Below, piece by piece: positions 9,369 through 16,820 of a stretch of DNA of 64,000 nucleotides. A program made the position numbers and the translations under genes. This DNA comes from Rhodopseudomonas sp. P2A-2r (GTDB lineage: Bacteria; Pseudomonadota; Alphaproteobacteria; Rhizobiales; Xanthobacteraceae), in the NCBI RefSeq assembly GCF_026015985.1, contig NZ_CP110389.1:4992001-5056000 (forward strand), read 5' to 3'. Under the pieces are notes generated by a model. That model saw only the letters and a program-made list of their open reading frames with translations. It had not been told where the DNA came from and searched no databases. Numbering within the stretch: the stretch's first letter is position 1; each line of letters starts with the position of its first letter.

Positions 9369-9608
9369 TGTCTAAGGGTGTCTAATCAAGTGTCTGCGAC
9401 TAAGGACTTGCTACACCTTACCTATTTCTAATTTTAGACAGATAGACACTTAGACACCTAACTTCCCTTACGTGCGCGCGCGCGAGCGCGTATATGCGAG
9501 GGCTAAGGCTGTCTAAGTGTCTGGCTGTCTAATATCGCGGATTGTTTCGATAGTTCAGGCGGTTGCGCCTAGACACCTTGGTAGACACCCATTCGGAGGG
9601 GTGTCTAA
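9369..9608. repeat. Cluster of about twelve TGTCTAA-type repeats, both orientations
   Basis: TGTCTAA or close variants occur in plus orientation at 9369, 9379, 9391 (TGTCTGC), 9510, 9518 (TGTCTGG), 9526 and 9602. They occur inverted (TTAGACA or TAGACAC) at 9434, 9443, 9450, 9570 and 9582. The stretch is more AT-rich than its surroundings and includes an alternating purine-pyrimidine tract near 9471-9490. It lies in the 588-base gene-free gap (9284-9871) just upstream of the small terminase gene. A replication origin, a packaging site or a late-gene control region are all possible. Confidence 0.7.
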
Positions 9609-9871
9609 CACCCGCGCCCATTGCCCTCGCAACGAACGCCGGAGGACGCTGGCACGGCTCAACCCGCGTCAAGCATGCTGTGATTATTGTCTGCCTTCGA
9701 AACAGAGGCCGCGTGGTGCGCGCTGCGCTGTAAATTATGGTCTGGCACAGCTATGCAATCGCGCTGGCCACGCGGACATTTTCGAACGCCACGGGGCGAG
9801 GGAGCGGGAGGGTTGCGCTGTGCTGGTCGAAGCGGTGAGATGGGCGCGGGTAGATTCGGAAGGGCGAACAG
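9609..9871. other. Gene-free stretch between repeat cluster and holin-like gene
   Basis: I see no supported gene here. A plus-strand reading frame with a TTG start at 9687 ends at 9875, overlapping the next GTG start, but its Arg/Gly/Trp-rich product looks like chance coding. A promoter for the plus-strand gene at 9872 would have to lie here or in the repeat cluster. Confidence 0.4.
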
Positions 9872-10042
9872 GTGAATGCATCGGACACAGAGGCGCGAAA
9901 GCTCAAGCTGTTCGGCGCCGGCGCGCTGTGTGGCATCGTGCTGGCTGTGATTGGCAGCCTGATCGGGTTTCACGTGTCCAGCTTCGAGAGCGTGGTCATC
10001 GTTGCCGCGTCAGGCTTTGCAGCGGTTGCGCTTCTGAAGTGA
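9872..10042 (+). CDS. Small two-helix membrane protein, candidate holin
   Basis: A 56-residue protein (MNASDTEARKLKLFGAGALC...) with a charged N-terminus and two hydrophobic segments, about residues 14-34 and 39-55, ending in Leu-Leu-Lys. This fits a small class II-like holin, which makes inner-membrane pores at lysis, but other small membrane proteins look the same. The start is a GTG with a weak AAGGG upstream. It is the only plus-strand gene between the early and late minus-strand blocks, and converges with the HNH gene whose stop is 1 base away. No endolysin is visible in the window. Confidence 0.5.
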   Translation: MNASDTEARKLKLFGAGALCGIVLAVIGSLIGFHVSSFESVVIVAASGFAAVALLK

Positions 10043-10043
10043 G

Positions 10044-10511
10044 CTAGATCTGGAAGTCGTCGATGTGCTCGCCTGGCGCGAGGATCGGCGCGGGCGCGGG
10101 CGGCAGCGGCGGCCGCTCGATCGGATCCTCGTCAAAATCCATGTCATCGGTGCCGTAGCCGAGCCGGCGTAACAGCTTGAGCTGCTGGTTGAGCAGCGGC
10201 GGGATCGCCTGCAGGTGGTCTGGATTGACGCATTTGCGGATCGCTTTGACGTCCGGCGCCCACTCCGCGCACATGTGGTCGACGTCATAGCCGAACGGGA
10301 TCGGTCCCTTGAAGGTCTCATAGACATAGCGGTGCACCGGCATCACGCGCCTCGTTCCCGGCCGCAGGATGCGCCCATAGGCGCCGTGGCCATGCCAGTT
10401 GCCGGAGCCGTCATCACCACCGAGCCAGAGCCAGCAGCCGCATGGCGTCACCCACACGCGATCAGGCGCGAGCAGATCCTCGATCGTGGTCGGCTGGCGA
10501 CGTCGCGTCAT
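10044..10511 (-). CDS. HNH endonuclease-like phage protein
   Basis: A 155-residue protein with the pattern of HNH_3-type phage nucleases. A CGCWLWLGG segment near the N-terminus is followed by AYGRILRP, a PVHRYVYETFKGPIPFG block, then VDHMCAEW and CVNPDHLQAI, which supply the His-Asn-His core and paired cysteines. A Pro-rich tail follows. Such enzymes nick or cut DNA and, when near terminase genes, often assist packaging. Its ATG overlaps the helicase stop (ATGA). The chosen start gives MTRRRQPTTIEDLL. Confidence 0.78.
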   Translation of the reverse strand: MTRRRQPTTIEDLLAPDRVWVTPCGCWLWLGGDDGSGNWHGHGAYGRILRPGTRRVMPVHRYVYETFKGPIPFGYDVDHMCAEWAPDVKAIRKCVNPDHLQAIPPLLNQQLKLLRRLGYGTDDMDFDEDPIERPPLPPAPAPILAPGEHIDDFQI

Positions 10512-12490
10512 TTCTCGGGCGCCTGGTGATAACGCTCCAGCACCACCAGGGTGCAGCGCTGCTGCACGCCGTCGATCGTGACGCGGTTGATCTCGCTGTT
10601 GCCGATCATCACGCCGCGAACCGGGCACTGCTGCAGCGCGTCCTTCCAGCCGCCGAGTTGCCAGTCGGATCCCTCGAGGAGCGCCGAGACCTTGCGCGAC
10701 TTGTTCGGTACGGCCAGCACCAGGCCGCCCTCCGGCAGGCCGTATTTGTGCAGCGCCTGGTCGGGCGTGATGCCCTGCGATCGCACCGCCGGCGCGACCA
10801 CCTCGCGCACATTGAGCAGGCCGAAGCCGGCGATGTTGATGTCGCGCTTGGCCGTCCCGTAATCGACCGCCGCTTCGGTCGGCATGCCGGTGATAGGATC
10901 CACGGTGCGCGCCTCTTGCAGGATCTGGCCGATCGTGTTGTGGCTGGAATTGCGCCACTCGCGCACCGGCGTGGTCAGGATCCGATCGAGGCACTGCCGA
11001 TAGTTCGGCGTGGCGTCCTCGACCTCCGGCATGCTGGCGGCCGCTAGGTGCTCCGTCCACCAACGCTCCTCCTCCGGCCCCACCTGCACGCCCAGCTCGG
11101 CCGCGAGCTCGTCGCCGAGCATCATGGCGGCGCAGGCTAGCAGAGTGCCGTAGGTGTCTTGCCCGCGCTTGTCGTGGCCACCTTCACCCAGCGCCTTGGC
11201 GAAGCGCTCGTATTGAAACTTGAAGCCGGCGCCGTTGTCGCCCCAGGCGCGCATCATCTGCGCCAGCACTTTCGGCCCGGCCGTCTCCGCGTTGATCGGC
11301 TCCGGACGCTCGCTGTCCTTATCGAACGGCATCATGCGCAGCACCGCGACGCGCGACAGATCGGCGGCCGTGTGCAGCGGATTGTTGATGGCCGAGAACA
11401 GGAACGCCGATCGCATCTGATAGGCGTTGGCTGTGCCGTCCGAGGATCCGCGCCGGCCGATCGCGCCGGAGGCCGAGGTGCGCATCAGGTCAGCGATGTT
11501 GCTGGCCTTGCGGGCATCCATGCCCGGCTCCATTTCGTCGAGCGCGACGGCGCGGCTGTCGTGGCCCATCGCCTGGTAGATGCCCGCCGCGGTGCTGTCC
11601 GACGAATGGAACAGCGCGTCGGCAAACAGCACCTTCAGCGTGTTCTGCAGCGTCGATTTGCCGGTGCCCTTGTCGCCGAGCAGCAAAGCCGATGGTCGCC
11701 AGTCGAGCGCGCCGCCGAGATAGCCGCCGCCGATCCAGCCGAGCAACAGCACCGGGTCGACCTCCGGCCGCAGCCATTTGCTTTTGCGGAAGCCGAGCAG
11801 CAGTGCCTTCGCCGGATTGTCCTCGGCTGTGATCGCCTCGGTCCATGGGCCCGGCAGGGCCGACAGGTGCGGATACAGATTGCCCTCGTGCACGCCGGTC
11901 GGCAGCTCGCGAAACTTGCCCTTCTCGCAGATCCACATGGCGTCGCCGGCGTGATAAACGAGATTGCCGGACCGGAACGTCCAGCTGCCGCGGCCGCGCA
12001 TCTTGTCGTTCGGCGAGAAGAAGCCCTTGCGCGAGCAGGCGAGGAACAGGATTTCCTTGATGTCGTCGGCCTCGAAGCTGACGATCTCGGAGGCTTTGAC
12101 GACTTCCTTGCCGTCCTTCGACATCACCGGCTTCGACCAGCGCGGGCACATCCACTTCGGATAGTTCGGCGTGGCCGAGAACAGGTCCTGGATCCCGACC
12201 TGATTGAGCTTTTCGGCCTTGACCGCGCGAAACTGGCCGCGGCTGTCGATGAAATAGAACAGATCGCCCTCGAAGCCGATCGGGGTCACCGGGCAATCGC
12301 ACTCAGGATCCGATGGCATCCCGTACATGTCCGGCTGCCAGTGCCCAGCCATCACGTTGTTCGGGCCTCGCGCGTCCTGCGGCGGCAAATCCTTGCGCTG
12401 CTTCCGCATGCGCGCGAGATCGCGCTCCGCCTTGCCGAAGGAGACGACGTTCGCGCGCTGGCCGGCTGTGGTTTTGGTGCTCTCGGACAT
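10508..12490 (-). CDS. Phage replicative helicase/ATPase (P-loop)
   Basis: A 660-residue protein. A central ATPase domain carries a Walker A motif (LLLGDKGTGKS) near residue 275 and a Walker B-like AVALDEMEPG about 45 residues later. An arginine-rich segment (TSASGAIGRRGSSDG) and FLFSAINNP follow, as in superfamily 3 or D5-type phage helicases. The N-terminal 240 residues have no named motif. With the toprim protein upstream in the same operon it probably forms the phage primase-helicase pair. The start has ATG at 12490, after a hairpin. Confidence 0.78.
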   Translation of the reverse strand: MSESTKTTAGQRANVVSFGKAERDLARMRKQRKDLPPQDARGPNNVMAGHWQPDMYGMPSDPECDCPVTPIGFEGDLFYFIDSRGQFRAVKAEKLNQVGIQDLFSATPNYPKWMCPRWSKPVMSKDGKEVVKASEIVSFEADDIKEILFLACSRKGFFSPNDKMRGRGSWTFRSGNLVYHAGDAMWICEKGKFRELPTGVHEGNLYPHLSALPGPWTEAITAEDNPAKALLLGFRKSKWLRPEVDPVLLLGWIGGGYLGGALDWRPSALLLGDKGTGKSTLQNTLKVLFADALFHSSDSTAAGIYQAMGHDSRAVALDEMEPGMDARKASNIADLMRTSASGAIGRRGSSDGTANAYQMRSAFLFSAINNPLHTAADLSRVAVLRMMPFDKDSERPEPINAETAGPKVLAQMMRAWGDNGAGFKFQYERFAKALGEGGHDKRGQDTYGTLLACAAMMLGDELAAELGVQVGPEEERWWTEHLAAASMPEVEDATPNYRQCLDRILTTPVREWRNSSHNTIGQILQEARTVDPITGMPTEAAVDYGTAKRDINIAGFGLLNVREVVAPAVRSQGITPDQALHKYGLPEGGLVLAVPNKSRKVSALLEGSDWQLGGWKDALQQCPVRGVMIGNSEINRVTIDGVQQRCTLVVLERYHQAPEK

Positions 12491-12504
12491 TCCCGGCCTT
12501 CATC

Positions 12505-12525
12505 GTGCCCGGCTTGGTGCCGGGC
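12505..12525 (-). terminator. Hairpin after the gapR-like gene
   Basis: An 8-base stem (TGCCCGGC and GCCGGGCA, loop TTGGT) lies 31 bases past the gapR-like stop and just before the helicase start. No T-run follows, so termination would be partial. Confidence 0.4.
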
Positions 12526-12555
12526 ATCCCATTGATAGTTCGCAGTCGGGTGGCG

Positions 12556-12828
12556 CTACAGCATGCCCAGGGCTTGCAGGTAGGTATCGAGAATGGTCTC
12601 GGCTTCGGCGCGGCTGTTGGCGTCCTGCTTGCGCATGCGAATGATGGTGCGCAGTGCCAAGACGTCGCCGTTGCCCTTAGCCTCGCCGTAGACGTCCTTG
12701 ATGTCGTCGGAGATGGTTTTCTTTTCCTCCTCCAGGCGCTCGATGCGCTCCACGATCGCTTTAAGCTGCTCTTTGGCGAATGAGTGCGTGGCTTGGTCAT
12801 CGAGCACGGACCCTGCAGATGTCGACAT
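12556..12828 (-). CDS. GapR-family (DUF2312) nucleoid protein, phage-borne
   Basis: A 90-residue protein with the full GapR/DUF2312 pattern: an [20 protein letters not shown] coiled-coil helix, then [33 protein letters not shown] and the C-terminal YLQALGML. GapR of alphaproteobacteria binds overtwisted AT-rich DNA and aids replication and transcription by stimulating topoisomerases. A phage copy could help phage DNA replication or alter host chromosome handling; that is inference. It has a good site (GAGGGG) before its ATG and is flanked on both sides by hairpins, unlike the tightly overlapping genes around it. Confidence 0.9.
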   Translation of the reverse strand: MSTSAGSVLDDQATHSFAKEQLKAIVERIERLEEEKKTISDDIKDVYGEAKGNGDVLALRTIIRMRKQDANSRAEAETILDTYLQALGML

Positions 12829-12855
12829 GGTGTTTCCCCTCGGTTCGGTGAAAAT

Positions 12856-12876
12856 GGCCGGGCGCGATGCCCGGCC
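12856..12876 (-). terminator. Hairpin between the RyR-domain gene and the gapR-like gene
   Basis: A perfect 8-base stem (GGCCGGGC and GCCCGGCC, loop GCGAT) starts 6 bases after the RyR-gene stop and is followed on the minus strand by ATTTTC. It looks like a weak intrinsic terminator that could separate gapR from the upstream operon. Confidence 0.5.
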
Positions 12877-12882
12877 GGTTGA

Positions 12883-13269
12883 TCAGGCCATCGCCGCGAC
12901 GATGGCCTTGAACACGTGATCCTTGGCCTGCTGCTCGCGGGGCAGCTGCTCATAGGGGACGAAGCACGGATGGGTTTTCGCCTCCGGATCCTTGACGTCG
13001 CCGTAGCGCCAGCCCGTGCTGCGCTTTTCTTCGAGCCAGCTGTCGTGGGAGGCGCTGGCCGGCGCATTCGGATTAGCGACGTTGAATTCCACGCCCTTGA
13101 TGGCGCTCTGGCGCTGCCAATCGGGTGCAGCGTCCCAATCGGGCTGCGACGTGTCGCCGAACGCCTCGCACAAGGCCTTGTTGGCCTGGTGGCATACCTT
13201 GGCGATCGACATGGCCTTGCCGTGCGCGATGTGCGACGGGAACTTTGCTGCGATTTCTTGTGGCGTCAT
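12883..13269 (-). CDS. RyR-domain phage protein
   Basis: A 128-residue protein. The C-terminal two thirds match the RyR domain pattern found in bacterial and phage proteins: SHDSWLEEKRSTGWRYG, then KTHPCFVPYEQLPREQQAKD and a closing VFKAIVAA helix. The function of bacterial RyR domains is not well established; ligand binding is suspected. The ATG at 13269 overlaps the stop of the toprim gene (TGATG), so the two are probably translated together. Confidence 0.8.
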   Translation of the reverse strand: MTPQEIAAKFPSHIAHGKAMSIAKVCHQANKALCEAFGDTSQPDWDAAPDWQRQSAIKGVEFNVANPNAPASASHDSWLEEKRSTGWRYGDVKDPEAKTHPCFVPYEQLPREQQAKDHVFKAIVAAMA

Positions 13270-14435
13270 CAATCTTCTCCGCGGAGGGTGTCGTTCAAAT
13301 CCTTGCCGCCATAGGCGGCCACAGTCGCGACCATCCGCCCGGTCGCCCGCATCGCCGACATGCCGCGCTCGAATTGCGCAACGGCGGCCGATTTCATCCA
13401 GTCGTTCTGCTGGTGGACGATCACCGCGTCCGTGAACTCCGGCAGCCGGCCGGCGACATGCGCCATGTTCGACAGCGAGATCATTCCCCACGTGCGGTGC
13501 TGCGGCGCTGCCAGCACGGCGGACAGGCCGTCCTCGACGCCTTCCGTCAGCACCAGCGTCTCGACGACGCCGTCATTCTTGAAGCTCTCCAGCGCCTGCG
13601 TCACGCCGCCCTGCCCCGTGCCCTTCCACAGCGGGAGCACGGCGCCGGCGGACGATGGGAATACCTTGCGCGCCGGCTGCAGCGTGCCGTCGGGCGCGGG
13701 CGAGAACACCGCCTTGCCGCGGCCGTCGGCGCGCAGCCATGTCTGATGCAGCGCGACGATCTTCATGTCGCGGTCGACGCAGCAGGCGATCATGCACGGC
13801 GGCCTGGTGCGGGCTGTCTGGTTGCCTGCTTTATCGCGATGCACGTAAGGGTGCTCCGGCAGGAAGCGTAGGCTATGCGGTGCGATGCTGCCGCCGCGCG
13901 GGCCTATAAAGGGCGCCGCGCGCAGATCCACGCCGCGCGCCTCGCGCAGATAGGTCTCGCCTGCGCTGTCGAGGATCGGCCGGGCTTCCATGAACGTCTT
14001 GAATGCCCAGGCCTGCGCCCGCTTCAGCTCGGCGCTGGCGTCTTTCTGGGCCTGCTCGACCTTCTCTTTAGCCAGTGCGCGGTCACGATCGAGATCCGCA
14101 TTGTTAATGCGGCCGAGGCCGAAGCGGTCGACGGCGTAGCGTGCGGCCTCGACGCCGCCGCGGCGATCGAGGTGATACCAGCCGTTGACGTACGCGATCA
14201 GCTCCAGCGAACGGCCCTTCTCATCGGTCGTGTAGTTCTTCCACGACAGCCCGTCGGCGCGCAGCCACAGTGCGAAGTTGTTCTTGCCCTGCCCGCGCGG
14301 ATCGTCGATCAGGATCGTGCCGCCGCGCTTCGCCGGCAGCGTGATGCCGCAGACAGCCAGCACTTCATCCGGCCGATCGTCGAGGTGCCGCTTGACGTCC
14401 TCGAAGCCCTGTTTGGTGCGAAGGTCGATGCTCAC
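13269..14435 (-). CDS. Toprim-domain primase-like protein
   Basis: A 388-residue protein starting at GTG 14435, which overlaps the previous stop (GTGA). The N-terminal region has LWLRADGLSWKNYTTDEKGR, similar to the DNA-binding end of phage primase-helicases. The C-terminal half has the Toprim-like LVLTEGVEDGLSAVLA, whose Glu would bind metal, and SLSNMAHVAGRLP. The family makes RNA primers. It lacks a helicase domain; the separate P-loop protein at 10508-12490 probably supplies that. An earlier start would overlap the upstream gene and is not needed. Confidence 0.75.
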   Translation of the reverse strand: MSIDLRTKQGFEDVKRHLDDRPDEVLAVCGITLPAKRGGTILIDDPRGQGKNNFALWLRADGLSWKNYTTDEKGRSLELIAYVNGWYHLDRRGGVEAARYAVDRFGLGRINNADLDRDRALAKEKVEQAQKDASAELKRAQAWAFKTFMEARPILDSAGETYLREARGVDLRAAPFIGPRGGSIAPHSLRFLPEHPYVHRDKAGNQTARTRPPCMIACCVDRDMKIVALHQTWLRADGRGKAVFSPAPDGTLQPARKVFPSSAGAVLPLWKGTGQGGVTQALESFKNDGVVETLVLTEGVEDGLSAVLAAPQHRTWGMISLSNMAHVAGRLPEFTDAVIVHQQNDWMKSAAVAQFERGMSAMRATGRMVATVAAYGGKDLNDTLRGED

Positions 14436-15100
14436 GCCTTCACCTGCTGCAGCACGATCGTGAGCGCTTCGTCGACCTCGTTGCCGTCCTCTCGGCGCTG
14501 TTCGACCTCGTCGCGGGCGTATTTGATATTGGCACGCGTGAGGCCGAGCGCGCGGCCGAGCTCGGCGTTGCCGACCTGCAGCTCGACGGCCGTCAGGTAG
14601 ATCGCCATTTGCCGGATCCGGGCGGCCGCCAGCCACTGCGCATTGAACGGTCGCTGCACCGAAAAGTCAGTAGCCAACAAGGTCGGGACGTCGAAGTTGA
14701 GATGGCGCGCGAGATGCTGCATCAGCAGGCGATGATACGAGGCGACAACCTGGGCCGGTTTCGGCGGGCGCGACGCGTCGAGCGCCGCGTTGAGCTTGGC
14801 CAGCGTCGACGGCATCGGGGCGCGGGCGCCGCGGCGGAGATCCCGCCACGTCCAGACGCTGACGTTGGCGAGCCTGGCGAACTGATCGTGCGCCATGCCG
14901 GCGGCCTCGCGGCGGCGGTTGATGACGACGATACGCGGATCGACGCTTGACGAAGCAGAGGGTGCGGCCACGATCCGGCGAATTTGCTTAAGGCTTGACG
15001 AAGCAGAGGGCGACACCACGCTTGACGAAGCAGAGGGCGCGATCCATCGCGGGTCCTTTGCGAGATCCGTATCGTCGATGATGTCGAGCTGGTCCGTCAT
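14432..15100 (-). CDS. HTH regulator or replication-initiator-like protein with PSASSS repeats
   Basis: A 222-residue protein. Residues 20-55 hold three copies of APSASSS/SPSASSS, encoded by 20-base direct repeats. A Cro/CI-type helix-turn-helix follows (AGMAHDQFARLANVSVWTWRDL). The C-terminal part (NAELGRALGLTRANIKYARDEVEQRRED) is a second helix-turn-helix-like region that recalls DnaA domain IV or RepA-type DNA binding. Lying directly upstream of the primase and helicase genes, it may start phage replication and bind repeats within its own gene, but a plain regulator is equally possible. Confidence 0.6.
   Translation of the reverse strand: MTDQLDIIDDTDLAKDPRWIAPSASSSVVSPSASSSLKQIRRIVAAPSASSSVDPRIVVINRRREAAGMAHDQFARLANVSVWTWRDLRRGARAPMPSTLAKLNAALDASRPPKPAQVVASYHRLLMQHLARHLNFDVPTLLATDFSVQRPFNAQWLAAARIRQMAIYLTAVELQVGNAELGRALGLTRANIKYARDEVEQRREDGNEVDEALTIVLQQVKA
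14945..15039. repeat. Three 20-base direct repeats inside a coding region
   Basis: GCTTGACGAAGCAGAGGGYG occurs at 14945-14964, 14993-15012 and 15020-15039. Start-to-start spacings are 48 and 27 bases, both multiples of three, so each encodes the same Pro-Ser-Ala-Ser-Ser-Ser segment. The near-perfect nucleotide identity (one C/T difference) goes beyond what the protein needs and suggests either recent duplication or binding sites such as iterons. Confidence 0.75.
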
Positions 15101-15590
15101 CAGAAGCTGTCATCCTTTTGTGTAGTTGCGGCGGCGGTCGCTTCATTGTCGGCGTTCATGTCAGCGAGCACGTCAGACAGCAGCTTGTCGAAATTGTCCG
15201 GCGTGACGCCGAGCTGCGGCAGCCGCGACGTCTCGGCCTGGTCCTGCTTCCAGTCGGGCCGGTGATCGACGGATAGCTGCTTGTGCGGCGTGACCCCCGC
15301 TGGTTCAGCTCATCTACGACGAGATCGCACAGACGCTCCCTTGCATCGGAAAATCGATCGCCGTAACGGGCCAGGCCGGATCGTTCATACCGCGCATGCA
15401 GCGCAGCCTTCTTGAACTCGCTGAACAGGTCGTCATTCCCAATCGCATCTGTCGGATAGCTCATCGACGGAAACGCGCCGTATTGATTGGGATGCGCTGT
15501 CACGTAGGTCTTTTCGGTCAGCCGCCACTGCACAGCGAAGCCGTTGATCGTGCGCTGCGTGTACCAACTTGCGTTCAGGTTTCTGGTCAT
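15100..15590 (-). CDS. Phage early protein of unknown function, frameshifted
   Basis: The reconstructed protein has about 163 residues. The N-terminal part (MTRNLNASWYTQRTINGFAV...) runs to DELNQRG. There the frame breaks at a run of five G on the minus strand (15294-15298). One added G gives a continuous GVTPHKQLSVDHRPDWKQDQ and a conserved-looking LGVTPDNFDKLLSDVLADMN, ending at the TGA that overlaps the next ATG (TGATG). Without the correction the frame reads through Arg/Ser-rich nonsense into the next gene. I do not recognise the family. Confidence 0.6.
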
Positions 15591-16030
15591 CGCTCACCTT
15601 CCGGCCGTTGAGAGCTAGATAGCGGTACAGGAAGTCGGATCGACTTAAGTCGCTCGCGATGCTTCCGGGCGGTCGATGCTGATCGCGCATCCATCATTTC
15701 GAGGCAGTTTGTGCCGTCATCGACCCATAGATCGCCAGCACAGCCGACCACCATCAAATGCGAATAAGGTCGCCCGATCATTGCTTCCTTGAGGAACCGC
15801 TTTAAATGCCGGGTGTCGAACGGCCCCTTGCGGGATGGCACGCAGCCTGGGTCGGTGATGATCACCCAACTCTTGAATGTGTCTCGCGCCATGCAAAGCG
15901 CTGTGATCTCGCGGCAATGGCAGCCGTGCGGATTACGACAATGACCGTTGACCTTGTTCGTGTCTTCGCAGGTCCAGGCGTGCGCATGCGACACGGCTTT
16001 CGTCGGCGATTGTCGGGTTTCGTCGGTCAC
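15587..16030 (-). CDS. Phage early protein of unknown function, Cys/His-rich
   Basis: A 147-residue protein starting at GTG 16030, which overlaps the MazG stop (GTGA). Residues 18-50 contain WTCEDTNKVNGHCRNPHGCHCR, a cluster of Cys and His that could bind zinc. The rest is basic and helical with VIITDPGCVPSRKGPF and a DARSASTARKHRERLKSI helix. Its stop overlaps the next start (ATGA). No family recognised. Confidence 0.55.
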   Translation of the reverse strand: MTDETRQSPTKAVSHAHAWTCEDTNKVNGHCRNPHGCHCREITALCMARDTFKSWVIITDPGCVPSRKGPFDTRHLKRFLKEAMIGRPYSHLMVVGCAGDLWVDDGTNCLEMMDARSASTARKHRERLKSIRLPVPLSSSQRPEGER

Positions 16031-16500
16031 AGCTGCACCGGATAGCCGATCTCGGCCGACTTCGCGTTGAACACTTCGGCAGCGGCATCGGCAATCGTGA
16101 AGCCGCAGGACTGCGCCAGCAGATCCAGATAAACAAACACGTCGCCAAGCTCCTTGCGCAGCTGATCGCGCAGTTCGGCCTCGGAAACCTTGTTGCCCGG
16201 CACACCGTCGCGGTACCTGTTGAGCTTCTTGACGACGTTGGCGGCTTCGCCAAGCTCGCCGAGCGTTGCGGTCATCCAGTCTGACGTAGACCAGCCCTGC
16301 AGCGGGTGGTTGAAGCCCTGCGGGCTCTGGCATCGATCGAGATTGGCCGCGCTGAACTCTCGAAAAGTCATCGCGGCGGCACCCGCCGATTGCCGCAGTG
16401 GCGGCTTGGGGCAGCCGCCGCTGAAGCCGTGAAATTTGAACATCTGTTCGTCCGCCGGCATCGGCTCGCCGCAGAGTTCGCAATGTGTAGGCATGGTCAT
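16027..16500 (-). CDS. MazG-like nucleotide pyrophosphohydrolase
   Basis: A 157-residue protein. A short Cys-containing N-terminus (CELCGEPMP, with a later GGCPKPP) could bind zinc. The MazG-type all-alpha domain follows: TATLGELGEAANVVKKLNRY and LRDQLRKELGDVFVYLDLLA supply the EExxE/ExxD metal-binding pattern. These enzymes hydrolyse NTPs or dNTPs to monophosphates; phage versions are thought to change nucleotide or alarmone pools. Overlapping starts and stops on both sides place it in the early operon. Confidence 0.82.
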   Translation of the reverse strand: MTMPTHCELCGEPMPADEQMFKFHGFSGGCPKPPLRQSAGAAAMTFREFSAANLDRCQSPQGFNHPLQGWSTSDWMTATLGELGEAANVVKKLNRYRDGVPGNKVSEAELRDQLRKELGDVFVYLDLLAQSCGFTIADAAAEVFNAKSAEIGYPVQL

Positions 16501-16820
16501 TCTCCGGTTGGTGATGAAGGTGTCGGCCGCTGACAGGTCGATAGCTGCTCAACCTTGCCCGTGATGAAGTAGCGGACAGGGAATGCGCCTTCGTCGCGGG
16601 CGCGCATGAACTCCTTGCCGCACGTGCAGCGGCGACCCTTGGTGTCGACGCAGAAGGCGTTGACGTCCCAATTTATGCCGTCCTCCAGCCGCAAGCCGGT
16701 AAGCGCCCGCGACGCGTGGTTTACCCAATCGTCGAAGGTGTCGAACTGGCCTAGCCACTCGGGCACGAAGCCCACGAGCGGCGTCGGGTTCTGCCACGGT
16801 CTAGATCGTTCGCGGCTCAT
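16497..16820 (-). CDS. Small phage early protein with a Cys pair
   Basis: A 107-residue protein with PEWLGQFDTFDDWVNHASRA and a VDTKGRRCTCGKEFMRARDEG segment, followed by FPVRYFITGKVEQL. The CxC-G pattern could be half of a zinc-binding site. It overlaps the genes on both sides by 4 bases. No named family. Confidence 0.55.
   Translation of the reverse strand: MSRERSRPWQNPTPLVGFVPEWLGQFDTFDDWVNHASRALTGLRLEDGINWDVNAFCVDTKGRRCTCGKEFMRARDEGAFPVRYFITGKVEQLSTCQRPTPSSPTGE

Noticed and set aside
9687-9875. A 62-codon plus-strand frame ending just at the holin-like start
   Set aside because: It needs a TTG start without a ribosome site and its product is a Trp/Arg/Gly-rich mix with no structure I can see. 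Only its GTGA overlap speaks for it.
14945-15039. Three direct repeats as a possible CRISPR array
   Set aside because: Spacings are unequal (about 28 and 7 bases between copies), the repeats are in frame in a coding gene, and no cas gene is visible.
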